In this document: piece by piece, positions 21,092 through 30,722 of the stretch
How positions within the stretch are numbered: the first letter of the stretch is position 1
Layout of the letters: each line of letters begins with the position of its first letter
Assembly: GCF_902460845.1 (NCBI RefSeq)
Contig: NZ_CABPVS010000003.1
Span: 379,980 to 443,979, forward strand
Direction of reading: 5' to 3'
Length of the DNA: 64,000 nt
DNA from: Campylobacter concisus
GTDB taxonomy: Bacteria > Campylobacterota > Campylobacteria > Campylobacterales > Campylobacteraceae
The notes under the pieces: generated by a model
What the model was told of the DNA's origin: nothing
The model's database searches: none
What the model saw: the letters and a program-made list of their open reading frames with translations, nothing else
Made by a program: the position numbers and the translations under genes

Positions 21092-22199
21092 CTATAAATT
21101 TCCTATAAATTTCTATATATCTTTTCGCGATTTGCTTCTCGTCAAACTCGCTAACCGCCCAGTCTCTGCCATTTTGCCCAAGTCTAGCACAAAGTGCTTC
21201 GTCATCAAGCAAAATTTTTATCTTTCCAGCAAGATCATTTGCGTCTTTTACCTTGCATAAAAGTCCGTTGTAGCCGTCCTTTACAGCTTCATTGCAGCCT
21301 GTCACGTCACTTGCAACGACTGCTTTAGCCATGCTCATCGCCTCTAAAACCGTTCTTGGAAAGCCCTCTTTATAGCTAGGAAGTGCTAGCAAATAAGAAG
21401 CCTTTAAAAGCTGCGGTATGTCGTTTCTAGCGCCAAGATATCGCACCTTGCCACCTTTTAAAAAGCTCTCGTCAGCAGTTGATTTATTACCAGCAAAGCC
21501 CTCGCCCACAAAGACAAATTCGCAGTTTTTGTAGCCATTTAAAATTTCAGCTGCCTCGTAAAATTCACGAACGCCCTTGTGCCACATGGCTCTTGCGATC
21601 ATTAAAATTACCTTTTTATCACCCAGGTCAGCTGCCTGCGTGATAGCTGGATCAAATTTAGCAGTATCCACGCCGACACTTTTTATGCGGTAAACTTTAC
21701 TTTTATCTATCAAATTTTTTGAAATCATATAATCAGCATCCGAGTCGTTTACAAACACGCAAGCATCGGCCTTTGCGAATGAAAATTTATAAAGACTCTC
21801 CATGACAAAACGCACAGCCTTTGTCTTAATATCATCATCTATATAAAAGCTACCAAGGCCTTCCACCAAATTTATCACGTGTTTTATGCCAGCGTTTTTG
21901 GCAGCAAACGTGCCAAATACATTTGACTTGTGAGCGCCAGTTTGAAGCAGGTCTAAATTTAGCTCGCCCAAAATTTGAGATAGTTTTTTTGAGTTATTTA
22001 TCACAGTTAGTGGATTTAGGCTAGCCTTGTCAAGCTCGTATGTAACAGCGTGAAAGCTTTTAGCAAGCTCCTCAGTAAAGTCACCTTTTGGAGCGATAGC
22101 AAAAACTTCATGCCCCATATCTTTTAAAGCCTGCATAATAGGGCGTCTAAAAAAGTGTATACTCATGTCAGCGTGGCTTAAAAACCCTATCCTTGCCAT
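21084..22199 (-). CDS. pglA: Glycosyltransferase PglA (first GalNAc)
   Basis: GT4 enzyme adding alpha-1,3-GalNAc to Und-PP-diNAcBac. 371 residues with N-terminal [27 protein letters not shown], and the C-terminal donor site [24 protein letters not shown]. It sits between pglB and pglC as in C. jejuni. The GalNAc specificity is inferred from orthology, not visible in sequence. Confidence 0.92.
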   Translation of the reverse strand: MARIGFLSHADMSIHFFRRPIMQALKDMGHEVFAIAPKGDFTEELAKSFHAVTYELDKASLNPLTVINNSKKLSQILGELNLDLLQTGAHKSNVFGTFAAKNAGIKHVINLVEGLGSFYIDDDIKTKAVRFVMESLYKFSFAKADACVFVNDSDADYMISKNLIDKSKVYRIKSVGVDTAKFDPAITQAADLGDKKVILMIARAMWHKGVREFYEAAEILNGYKNCEFVFVGEGFAGNKSTADESFLKGGKVRYLGARNDIPQLLKASYLLALPSYKEGFPRTVLEAMSMAKAVVASDVTGCNEAVKDGYNGLLCKVKDANDLAGKIKILLDDEALCARLGQNGRDWAVSEFDEKQIAKRYIEIYRKFIDV

Positions 22200-22201
22200 T
22201 T

Positions 22202-24301
22202 TTACCTCTTTAGTTTATAAATTTTTGCCGCCCCATCAAGTATGACTGGCTCAAAAATTTTTGGATCGTACCTTTCAAGCACAAAAAGCTGGATGTATGC
22301 GCTATTTAAAATACTTTCATCAAGGATGATAAACCTACCATAATCTCTCATAAAAATGACAGAAATATTTGAGCTTTCGTTATTTTTATACTCTTTGACA
22401 TTTAGCTTGCCAGCCTCATTATAATCAGTCTCTATGAAAGATTTAAGAGGCAAGATGTTGCTATCATAGATTAAATTTGTGACATCACTTGTGAGCGTAA
22501 ATCCACCATTTAGCCTAATGCCATTTTCATTTTGAGAGATCGCTCTTGTGACGATAAAAAGGCCGTTGTTTAAATTTTTACCGCTTTTTAGATCGATCTT
22601 GCTAAATTGCAAAATTGTCGGAAAAATACTAAGCATCCTATCTGGCAAGTAGTAGTAAATATCCCTTGTCTTTGCTGGCAGGCTAAAATTTGCCTCTTTT
22701 ATCTCGCTAAAAAACTGATCTACGCTTAAATTTCTATCTTTTAAAATTTGAGCCAAGTTGCCATTAAAGTGCTCTTTGAAATTTCGCTCAGTGTATTCTA
22801 CATCGAGCCTTGCCATATTTGCCGAGCTCATCTCGTCGCTTCCAAGCGCAAAGCTCACGGCAAAATTTTCACGTCCAAGGTGCTTTCCGCCGTCAATTAG
22901 TGTCTTAACATCGCTGTAATATCTAATCGGATATCCATAGTCCCACCACGCAACCACGTAGTCCTCGCGTCCTGCGATGCCTTTTAGCTTATTTAAAATT
23001 TCAACCTCTTTGTGCACAAAAACTGGCTCAGCTTTGTAACCATAGATATGAATGAGCGCTGGAGTAAGAGCAAGCACGGTTACAAAGGCTCTCGCAAGAT
23101 TTAGCACCGCTCCTTTTAGCTTTAAATTTGAAAGTATAAACTCCACCAAATAGCCAAATCCAAGTGCCATGATAGGCACAGCATAAATAGTAAATCTAAG
23201 GCCGCTTTTAAAGGCTAAAAAACCAAGAGCTAGCATGCCAAGTGAAACAGCAAATGAGCGGTATTTAAAGCAAAAAAGAGCAACGCCAGCAAGCGAGATC
23301 AAAAATGTGATGACATTTGCGCTGATCCTCTCGCAAAATAGCGTAAAATCAACGATGCTTGACTCTTGGATGGTTTGATTGACATTAAAAAAGTGAAAAC
23401 TCATGCCGCCAACTTCAGGTGCATCTCTAAAGACGTAAAATTTAAGCTGAAAAATAATAGGATTTAGTCCGCCACGAATGACAAAGACGATAAATATAAC
23501 TGCCAAAATGCCAAGAGCAAATTTTAAATTCATCATCTCTTTTTTAAATAAGCAAAGCAGATAAATAGCTATAATAGCGATAAATTTAAGCGTTAGATCA
23601 AGATTTGAAATGGCAAGTAAAAGCAGCAAAATTTCAAGGTAAAAAAGTGGATTTTTCCTATCAAAAACGAGCGTGTAAAGTAAAAATAGCCCAGTTAAAA
23701 TGCTAATAAGCGAAAATGCGCTCGCATACCACCACATATAAATAAGCACGCTTAAAGGTGCGATTATTAGGCTCTTTGCGTCCTTTTTTTCAAGCACTCT
23801 AACAAGCCCCCAAACGACAAAGACGCTAAGTGGGATGATGAGCATATCAGTATCGTAGTAGCCTGCCATCGTGCGGTTGTAGTAGCTATTTGCGATCACT
23901 GCAAGAAGTGCGGCGATGAAGCCAGCAAATTTTAGCTTATACTCATTTGCGATCAAAATAACTGGCACAGCCACAAGCGATGAGAAAAATACGCTCATAT
24001 AAATCATCGCCGTCTCAAGCTTGACACCTAGAAATTTCACGATCCAGTAAGTAAGCGTCGAGAGCGGATAGCCGTAGTAGCTAAGGTCGTTTTCTTGGTG
24101 AAAGCCAGCCAGCATGTCCCTTGCACCCTCGGCAAATGCGTAGCCGTCGTTTGTGCTAATCATCAGCTCGTTGTTCCAGAAAAATACCGGATATTCACTC
24201 GCCCAAAAGACCCAGTAAAGCCTACAAATCATGCTAAAAAAGACTGCGACAAATATCATAAGGTATAAAGAGTAATTTTTAAAAAATAAATTTCTATTCA
24301 T
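22202..24301 (-). CDS. pglB: Oligosaccharyltransferase PglB (canonical copy)
   Basis: Transfers the lipid-linked glycan to Asn in D/E-X-N-X-S/T in the periplasm. 699 residues: about 13 membrane helices then a periplasmic domain. Key residues seen: D52 (TNDGYAFAEGARD), D150 and D152 (GYYDTD), catalytic-loop E313 (NQTIQES), R325 twelve residues later, the Arg that contacts the acidic -2 residue in C. lari PglB (R331), WWDYG at 452-456, and the M556-L-S-I559 pocket. It is therefore expected to need an acidic -2 residue. It overlaps pglJ by 8 nt. Confidence 0.96.
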   Translation of the reverse strand: MNRNLFFKNYSLYLMIFVAVFFSMICRLYWVFWASEYPVFFWNNELMISTNDGYAFAEGARDMLAGFHQENDLSYYGYPLSTLTYWIVKFLGVKLETAMIYMSVFFSSLVAVPVILIANEYKLKFAGFIAALLAVIANSYYNRTMAGYYDTDMLIIPLSVFVVWGLVRVLEKKDAKSLIIAPLSVLIYMWWYASAFSLISILTGLFLLYTLVFDRKNPLFYLEILLLLLAISNLDLTLKFIAIIAIYLLCLFKKEMMNLKFALGILAVIFIVFVIRGGLNPIIFQLKFYVFRDAPEVGGMSFHFFNVNQTIQESSIVDFTLFCERISANVITFLISLAGVALFCFKYRSFAVSLGMLALGFLAFKSGLRFTIYAVPIMALGFGYLVEFILSNLKLKGAVLNLARAFVTVLALTPALIHIYGYKAEPVFVHKEVEILNKLKGIAGREDYVVAWWDYGYPIRYYSDVKTLIDGGKHLGRENFAVSFALGSDEMSSANMARLDVEYTERNFKEHFNGNLAQILKDRNLSVDQFFSEIKEANFSLPAKTRDIYYYLPDRMLSIFPTILQFSKIDLKSGKNLNNGLFIVTRAISQNENGIRLNGGFTLTSDVTNLIYDSNILPLKSFIETDYNEAGKLNVKEYKNNESSNISVIFMRDYGRFIILDESILNSAYIQLFVLERYDPKIFEPVILDGAAKIYKLKR

Positions 24302-25418
24302 TAGGATTTTCCAAAAAATTTATAAGCTCGCTCGCTATATTTTCACTATCAAAAAATTTAGCCCGATTATACGCAACATTTTCAAAATTTTGCCTTATTT
24401 CAGGCGCATTAAGCACCTTTATCATCACTTCTTTCATCGCATTTTCGTCATCAACTGGTACTAAAATACCAAACTCACTCTCGCCCAAAAGCTCCTTTGC
24501 ACCGCTTTTGTGCTCAGTCGAGATGATAGTTTTCTCACATGCAAGTGCTTCAAGCAGGACATTTGAAAAGCCTTCGAATCTAGAAGCACAGAGCAAACAA
24601 GAGGCGTTTTTTATGTGTTTGAAGGGATTTTTGTCGGTGCCAAGAAGCTTTACGCGCTCGCCGACATTGAGCTTATCTATCAAATTTTGAAGTTCATCTT
24701 TTAAGGGCCCTTTGCCCAAAATTCCGAGCATAGCACGAGGGTCGTTAATCGAAGCTATTATTTTTATTAGCATGGCTTGATTTTTACCGCTATCAAGGCG
24801 GCCTATGTTTATGAAAAATGGCTTAAAACCACTCTCAAGCGGCTCATCTTTTAGCAAATTTATAGTTTTTAGATCAAGGGCGTTATAAAGCACCTTTGTT
24901 TTTGCCTCGCTCATGCCAAAATTTCGCACCAGATCCTCTTTATTGCCAGCTGCATTTGCAAGAATTAGATCAGCTTTTTTATAAAGATGAGTGATTAAAA
25001 ATTTATTAACTCGCCCGCTTAGATCGTCTTTATATAAGATCGACGGACAGCTTCGCTCGCTGATAACTAGCCTTTTTTTAAAGCCCAAAATTCTAGCAAG
25101 CCCAGCAATATAACAAGGGCGGTTCATCAGCACAAACTGCGTGTCTATGCCTAAGTTTTGACAAAGCTTTTTATACTTAAAGGCAAGCATTGGCATCGCC
25201 AAAAAGAGCCTTGCAAGCTTTTTTAGCCCACTTTCATAAGGATCGCTATTTTCTATAAAGTGGATCTGCACCTCACTTGGAATCTCATAGGCGATGACCT
25301 TGCTCATTAAGATGAGGTGAACTTCATAACTTCTAACCAAAAATGGCAGTAAATTTGCCACATTTCGCTCAGCCCCACCAGGCCCCATCGAGTATAAAAA
25401 AACGGCTAATTTTTTCAC
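24294..25418 (-). CDS. pglJ: Glycosyltransferase PglJ (second GalNAc)
   Basis: 374-residue GT4 enzyme. It begins KLAVFLYSMGPGGAERNVANL and contains QFVLMNRPCYIAGLARI, both very like C. jejuni PglJ, plus donor-site EGFSNVLLEALACEKTI. PglJ adds the second GalNAc of the glycan. It overlaps the neighbouring GT4 gene by 4 nt and pglB by 8 nt. Confidence 0.9.
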   Translation of the reverse strand: MKKLAVFLYSMGPGGAERNVANLLPFLVRSYEVHLILMSKVIAYEIPSEVQIHFIENSDPYESGLKKLARLFLAMPMLAFKYKKLCQNLGIDTQFVLMNRPCYIAGLARILGFKKRLVISERSCPSILYKDDLSGRVNKFLITHLYKKADLILANAAGNKEDLVRNFGMSEAKTKVLYNALDLKTINLLKDEPLESGFKPFFINIGRLDSGKNQAMLIKIIASINDPRAMLGILGKGPLKDELQNLIDKLNVGERVKLLGTDKNPFKHIKNASCLLCASRFEGFSNVLLEALACEKTIISTEHKSGAKELLGESEFGILVPVDDENAMKEVMIKVLNAPEIRQNFENVAYNRAKFFDSENIASELINFLENPNE

Positions 25419-26458
25419 TTATCAACAACCTTTTTTATAAATTCTCGCCACTGCTTTATAATATTTTCTTTGCTAAATAAATTTGCACTTTCGCTGGTAT
25501 TTTTTGCTAGTTTTTGCCTCAAATTTTCATCTTTTAAAAGCATCTCAAGCTTATCTTTTAGATCATCTTTGTCGCCATTTTTAAAGATAAGCCCGTCTAT
25601 GCCGTCATTTATAAGCTCTCTTGCACCCACAGTGTCGCTACTTAGCCTAGCACAGCCAAAGGCAGCTGATTCTATTAGCACATTTGAAAGCCCCTCGCTT
25701 CTTGAGCTAAGAGTAAAAATTTTTGCCTCGCTATAAAGCTTACTAACGTCATTCATGTGACCTAGAAATTTGACGTTAAGCCCCAAATTTGACGCCATTT
25801 GCTTCAGTTGCGCTTCTTGCCTGCCACTGCCTGCGATCTTTATCTCCCAGCCATCAAGCAAGCTCTTATCCACCTTGCTAAGCGCCTCAAAATAGATATC
25901 ATAGCCCTTTACCGCCTCCAGCCTTGCCACACTTAAGATGACATTTTGCTTTTCGCAATTTTCAGGCACGTCGATAAAGAGTGGGTTGTGGATGACCTCG
26001 CGATTTTTGGCAAATTTATAGTAGTCGTAGTCGCTTTTACTTAGCACGCTTAAGCCATCTACAAAGAGGTAGCTAATATCACGCATAGCGCTTGCGATTT
26101 TGCTTTTTAGATAGCTGTGCTCGTGATGCTCGGTTGCTATTAGTTTGCTCTTTAGCCCAGCATTTGCCAGCACGCAAGCGACGTTTGTCCAGTCGATAAA
26201 GCTCATTATCAGATCAGCCCTTTGCTCTTTAAAAAGCGCTCTAAGAGTGAGGATTTTTTTAAATTTTAAAGCAAGCCCTGAGCCAGTGACGTTAAGATTT
26301 ATAATATTTATCTTTTCACTAAATTTATAAAGCCCAAGGTCCTCTTCAAGAAGAGCGATAGTGATCTCATTGTCTTTGCAAAGCTCGTTTGCAAGCACGT
26401 TTAGCACGCGCTCGGCTCCACCATTTCTAAGTGCGGCTATGACAAAAAGAATTTTCAC
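25415..26458 (-). CDS. GT4 glycosyltransferase, PglH-like (copy A)
   Basis: 347 residues starting at GTG 26458, which overlaps the previous stop (GTGA) and has a perfect GGAGG upstream. An ATG at 26491 would only add an unlikely extension. N-terminal KILFVIAALRNGGAERVLNVLANEL and the LIMSFIDWTNVACVLANAGLKSKLIATEHH block resemble PglH, the GalNAc polymerase. The donor site is EGLSNVLIESAAFGCARL. With copy B beside it, one enzyme may add HexNAc units and the other a different sugar. Specificity cannot be read from the sequence. Confidence 0.85.
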   Translation of the reverse strand: MKILFVIAALRNGGAERVLNVLANELCKDNEITIALLEEDLGLYKFSEKINIINLNVTGSGLALKFKKILTLRALFKEQRADLIMSFIDWTNVACVLANAGLKSKLIATEHHEHSYLKSKIASAMRDISYLFVDGLSVLSKSDYDYYKFAKNREVIHNPLFIDVPENCEKQNVILSVARLEAVKGYDIYFEALSKVDKSLLDGWEIKIAGSGRQEAQLKQMASNLGLNVKFLGHMNDVSKLYSEAKIFTLSSRSEGLSNVLIESAAFGCARLSSDTVGARELINDGIDGLIFKNGDKDDLKDKLEMLLKDENLRQKLAKNTSESANLFSKENIIKQWREFIKKVVDK

Positions 26459-27513
26459 TTCACACCTCCAAGCCTTAAAAGCTCCAGCCATTTTTTATAA
26501 ATTTGCTCCACGCTAAACTCATCAAGTCTAGCCCTTGCGTTTTTGACAAATTCGCTCATTTTTGCCTCATCTTGCAGCAAATTTGCAAGCTTTTCGCTCA
26601 TCTGATCAGCGTCATTTATCTCGCAAAGCAAGCCATCAAAGCCATCTTTTATAAGCTCTTTTGCCCCGCTAGTTCTTGTCGCAACACGCACGCAGTCGTA
26701 GTTTATCGCCTCTATCAAGGTATTTCCAAGACCCTCGAAATTTGAGCAAGAAAGCAGCACCTTTGCCCTTTTATAAAGCGAGGCGATGTCGCTTACATTG
26801 CCTAAAAACTCTACATCAGCGCCCAAGCTTTTGGCTAAATTTTCTAAATTTGCTCTCTCGCCGCCATCTCCAGCGACAGCAAATTTATAGCCGCTTTGCT
26901 CTAAATTTGCAGCCACCCTTACAAACATTTCGCAGTTTTTTATCTTATTTAGCCTGCCAACAAAGATGACTAAATTTTCTTTAGCAAAGCTCTCGCTGCG
27001 CACCTCTTCAAAGAGTGGGTTGTAAATTTTCATCACATTTTTGCAAAATTTCGAGTAGTAGCCTAGATCCTCGTCGCTTAAGACGCTAAGTGCGTTTGCA
27101 AATGGATAGCTTATGCGTCTTAACACCTTAAAAATGGCTCTTTTTGGCGCAAGGTAGTTTGTGTGCTCGCTTATGATTATAGGCGTTTTTAGTCCAGCCG
27201 AGCTAAAGAGCACTAAGGTATTTACGGCGTCTAAAAAAGATATCACAGCGTCAAATTTACCCTCTCTTATGAGCGCTCTTAAGGCAAGCACCTTTGAAAC
27301 TCTCTTTTTTAAATTTCCAACCAAGCCAAGCTCATCAGCCCCAACGCCTAAATTTATGAGCTTCACGCCACTTGCTAGCTCGTAAAATGGCTCATCCTTG
27401 TCAAATTTAACAAGGCTTACATCATGATCCATGCTAAATCTTGATGCGATCACCGCGCAAACTCGCTCCGCACCGCCACTTCTAAGCGTTGATGTGACAA
27501 ATAATATCCTCAT
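26455..27513 (-). CDS. GT4 glycosyltransferase, PglH-like (copy B)
   Basis: 352 residues. RILFVTSTLRSGGAERVCAVIASRF and TPIIISEHTNY...VLRRISYPFANALSVLS match the C. jejuni PglH pattern better than copy A does. The donor site is EGLGNTLIEAINYDCVRVATRTSGAKELI. It overlaps the PglI-like gene and copy A by 4 nt each. The two copies are clearly diverged along their length, so this is an old duplication, not an assembly repeat. Confidence 0.85.
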   Translation of the reverse strand: MRILFVTSTLRSGGAERVCAVIASRFSMDHDVSLVKFDKDEPFYELASGVKLINLGVGADELGLVGNLKKRVSKVLALRALIREGKFDAVISFLDAVNTLVLFSSAGLKTPIIISEHTNYLAPKRAIFKVLRRISYPFANALSVLSDEDLGYYSKFCKNVMKIYNPLFEEVRSESFAKENLVIFVGRLNKIKNCEMFVRVAANLEQSGYKFAVAGDGGERANLENLAKSLGADVEFLGNVSDIASLYKRAKVLLSCSNFEGLGNTLIEAINYDCVRVATRTSGAKELIKDGFDGLLCEINDADQMSEKLANLLQDEAKMSEFVKNARARLDEFSVEQIYKKWLELLRLGGVK

Positions 27514-28442
27514 ACGCCAAACCTTTGTTTTATCTTTACTCTAAGCTTTGAGAGTGCTGGTAAAATGCCACTTGGAAGAGGGCTAAGCAGTAAGAAAATA
27601 AACGCCTCTTTACTAAATTTAATGCTAAGACTTTTAAAGATACACCTTAGCATAAGGCCATATTCGCCTGCTATTTTGGCGTAGTAAGCGGCGTTTTTAT
27701 ACTGCAAGGCTAGAAATTTTGGCTCATTTTTTATGGCTATGTCGTAGTGCAAATTTGCCGTTTTGATGTAGGCGTTTGCCACATTTAGCGCGTGTTTGCC
27801 GGCATTTAACGTCGCACTGTCGCTTCTTGCGATGCGGTAGATATAAAGTGGCTTTTTAAGATAGAAGACATTTTTTTCAAAAAAGCGGATATAAAGCTCA
27901 TTTTCGCCGCCAAAACTACTCTCATCAAATCTAAAGCCGTCTATAAATTCACGTGAAAAAAGCTTAAAATACTCGCCATTTATCCGCCCGCAGTGATAAT
28001 CAACCTTACTCATCGCCCCGCTCTCGCTATATGGGCTTCTACCAGCCACGACCTCGGTCATCACGCCATCTTTCTCGCAGATCGCGTCTACAAAAACACA
28101 CGAATACTCGCCACTTTTTAAAATTTCATAGCACTGGGCAATCGCCTCTGGTAAAAGCTCGTCGTCATCGTCAAGCAAGCAGACAAACTCGCCCGTTGCG
28201 TTATCAAAGCCGTTATTTTTGTTGCCATTTGGACTCTTTTTATGGGCTGTGTTTTTTACAAATTTGATCCTTGCGTCGTTAAAACTATTACAAATTTCAC
28301 TCGCACTCTCGTCATCGCCGTCGTCAGTTACAACTATCTCTAAGTTTTTATAGCTTTGAGCTAGAGCGCTTTTTATAGCCTTCTTTAAAAGCTCTGGACG
28401 CTTATAAGTCGCGGTTACTATGCTAATTAACGGCTCGCTCAT
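27510..28442 (-). CDS. GT2 glycosyltransferase, PglI-like
   Basis: 310-residue GT-A enzyme: [37 protein letters not shown] and the LLDDDDELL metal-binding motif. These segments are shared with C. jejuni PglI, which adds the branching glucose, and the C-terminal LMLRCIFKSLSIKF stretch is also similar. The sugar transferred here need not be glucose. It overlaps the downstream GT4 gene by 4 nt and ends the transferase series begun by the GT25 gene. Confidence 0.82.
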   Translation of the reverse strand: MSEPLISIVTATYKRPELLKKAIKSALAQSYKNLEIVVTDDGDDESASEICNSFNDARIKFVKNTAHKKSPNGNKNNGFDNATGEFVCLLDDDDELLPEAIAQCYEILKSGEYSCVFVDAICEKDGVMTEVVAGRSPYSESGAMSKVDYHCGRINGEYFKLFSREFIDGFRFDESSFGGENELYIRFFEKNVFYLKKPLYIYRIARSDSATLNAGKHALNVANAYIKTANLHYDIAIKNEPKFLALQYKNAAYYAKIAGEYGLMLRCIFKSLSIKFSKEAFIFLLLSPLPSGILPALSKLRVKIKQRFGV

Positions 28443-29204
28443 CTAGCCCCTTTTAAAAATTCTCTCATAGCCTTGAAGCTTTTCAAGCCGTGAGAAAAGT
28501 ATAAATTTAAATGTTTTTATATAGGCCTTTAAATTTGCGCTGTATCCTCTCTCAAGGCGCTCACCCTCGATGTTTGAGCCACTTAGATCAGTTGGGTGCG
28601 CAAAAAGATCACAAAAATACATCTGCATATCATTAACGCCAAGCAAATAGTCCCAAACATCTGTCGTGCAAAGCGCATTTTTGTGGATTTCAAACAAATT
28701 TTTAGCGCTTTTTTTAGTTAGCACATAAGCCCCTGCTCTATAAATGCTTGAAAATGAGTGCTTTGAAACCTGCCAAAGTGGCTTACTTAGGCTGGCATCC
28801 ACCTTTTTGCCAAAGGCGCTAAACCTGCCTTCTAGCCCATCTTGCATGCCACATATCAGCACGCTGTTTTCAGGCATCTTGCTAGCTACTAAAAAGGCCT
28901 CTTTTATGGCATTATCATCTCCGATCACGTCGTCTTCAAAGATGATGGCAAATTTGGCTTCACTCGCTAAAAACGCCTCATAAGCTTTCACGTGCGAGAG
29001 CGAACAGCCAACCTCTGCTGGGCTTAAAACCTTGCCGTAAGCTTTAAATGACGGCGAAATGATCTTATAGTACTCCCTCGCGTTTAGCTCCCTGCCATCA
29101 ACTGCGTCTATTAGCTTAAAGCTATCATAAGAGCTAAATTTCTGCTGCAAAAGTTCGCGCCTTTTGGTATCTTTTGCCAAAGAGATCAGATAAATTTCAT
29201 TCAT
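28443..29204 (-). CDS. GT25-family glycosyltransferase
   Basis: 253 residues. It begins EIYLISLAKDTKRRELLQQ, then LSPAEVGCSLSHVKAYEAF, and has the DxD-like EDDV motif in FAIIFEDDVIGDD, all typical of LPS-type GT25 enzymes (often galactosyltransferases). C. jejuni has no GT25 gene in its pgl locus, so this adds a sugar or branch not found there. It is packed without spacing between the flippase and the PglI-like gene, which argues for a role in the same glycan. Confidence 0.85.
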   Translation of the reverse strand: MNEIYLISLAKDTKRRELLQQKFSSYDSFKLIDAVDGRELNAREYYKIISPSFKAYGKVLSPAEVGCSLSHVKAYEAFLASEAKFAIIFEDDVIGDDNAIKEAFLVASKMPENSVLICGMQDGLEGRFSAFGKKVDASLSKPLWQVSKHSFSSIYRAGAYVLTKKSAKNLFEIHKNALCTTDVWDYLLGVNDMQMYFCDLFAHPTDLSGSNIEGERLERGYSANLKAYIKTFKFILFSRLEKLQGYERIFKRG

Positions 29205-30722
29205 TTAAGACCTTTTAATTTTTTTTAAAATTTTACGCCAAACTATGCCTCGCTCGAAGGCATTAAAAAACAAAAAATATCCCAAAATATAAGCTGCGCC
29301 GGCGTATATCGCAGCAAAGATAGCAAATTTTAGCCAGTTATCTAAGCTCACAAAGTCCTTGCAGGCAAACATCGCAAGCACGAAGAGCGCAAAAACGGCT
29401 AAACTTTTAAAATAAACCCCGTAAAATGTGGTGAGTTTCACCTCTAAATTTAAGGCAGCATTTATAAGGTCAAAGCCAAGAATCCTTATGCTATAAAAAA
29501 TGGCTGCGACGATGACGATACCATAAACGCCATAGTCACTAAATTTAAGCAGTGCGATCTGCGCTATGATCGTGCTAACGCCAAGGATAGTGTTGGCAAT
29601 GGCTGGTCGGCGAAGCTTGTTTGTCGCGCTATCAAGACTAAAAAGCGAAAAAACAAAGCTTATAAAGACAATCGGCACTAGCGTGATCATCGAGACATTG
29701 TAGATAAATTTAACCTCGTCTTGGCTTTTAAAAGGTAACCATAGCGTGTAAAAATCAAGCCCAAAAACGACAAAAAATGCTACTGGAGCGCTCATCACAA
29801 AGGCGATCACTTTCATTGAAAATTTAGCCTCTTTTATGAGGTCAGTGATCAAATTTTTTGAGTAAAGCTCGACAAATTTTGGCGCAAAGATACCGCTAAG
29901 CTGTGCCACAAAGCTCTCAAGTATGATAGGGGCGGCCTTGGCGACAGAAAGAAGGCCAGTGGCGTTTGCATTGACAAAAATGTTGCAGATAAATAGGTCC
30001 ATACCTGTTAAAAGTATGCGGTTTAGCGCATTAAAGCTGTTCCAAATGCCAGAGCTTAAAAGCTCTTTGATTTTAGAAAAGTCAAATTTACTAAGGCTAA
30101 ATTTTAGCTCCGGCGTGATGCGAGCTGACATAAAAATGGTGCTAAAAAAGACAAAAAGGCTAGCAACTAGCGCTGAAATGGCGATGTAAGAGATGAACGG
30201 CTTAAAAAAGAAAAAAAGCGCCACGATAAGGACCGCTAGGATCGCACTTGAGATGGCGTTTCTGATGGAGAGCAGATAGAGTTTGTTTGTCACAAAGGCG
30301 CAAACTGTAAGAACGCCATTAAATAGTCCAACGCAAAAATTTATAAAGTAAAAAACAAGGGTCATTCTCACGTCAAAGAGTAAATTTTCAGGGACGTTTA
30401 AAAAGCTTTGCAAATTTATGATAAAAACCGAACTAAGCACCACTACAACAGCACAAAAGAAGATATTTACGACAAGCACTGATGAGTAGTAGGTGTTTGC
30501 AAGGCTTAGATCTTTTTTGTGCCACGCATGAGCGACAAAGCGTCCGCTGACCGAGTTTATCGCTACGCTCACGACTGCTGCATAGCTAACGATGGCGTTA
30601 CTAAGACCCACAAAGCCAAAAGCTTCGTTACCAAGGCTTTTTAGGATAAATGGCGTAAGAAAGAAATTTATGCCCATTGATACGACAAAAACAACGATTG
30701 AGCTTATTAGATTGATTAGCAT
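29205..30722 (-). CDS. Wzx-like polysaccharide flippase (PST family)
   Basis: 505 residues, almost entirely hydrophobic with 12-14 predicted helices. It starts with the PST-type SIVVFVVSMGINFFLTPFILKSLG and GFVGLSNAIVSYAAV. It likely turns over Und-PP-linked glycan across the inner membrane. It occupies the place in the locus where C. jejuni has the ABC flippase PglK; no ABC protein is present in the window. It overlaps pglB2 by 1 nt. Substrate is inferred from context. Confidence 0.82.
   Translation of the reverse strand: MLINLISSIVVFVVSMGINFFLTPFILKSLGNEAFGFVGLSNAIVSYAAVVSVAINSVSGRFVAHAWHKKDLSLANTYYSSVLVVNIFFCAVVVVLSSVFIINLQSFLNVPENLLFDVRMTLVFYFINFCVGLFNGVLTVCAFVTNKLYLLSIRNAISSAILAVLIVALFFFFKPFISYIAISALVASLFVFFSTIFMSARITPELKFSLSKFDFSKIKELLSSGIWNSFNALNRILLTGMDLFICNIFVNANATGLLSVAKAAPIILESFVAQLSGIFAPKFVELYSKNLITDLIKEAKFSMKVIAFVMSAPVAFFVVFGLDFYTLWLPFKSQDEVKFIYNVSMITLVPIVFISFVFSLFSLDSATNKLRRPAIANTILGVSTIIAQIALLKFSDYGVYGIVIVAAIFYSIRILGFDLINAALNLEVKLTTFYGVYFKSLAVFALFVLAMFACKDFVSLDNWLKFAIFAAIYAGAAYILGYFLFFNAFERGIVWRKILKKIKRS

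Noticed and set aside
25415..27513. Possible recent tandem duplication of the PglH-like genes
   Set aside because: The two proteins differ along their whole length and the DNA is not repetitive, so they are old paralogues.
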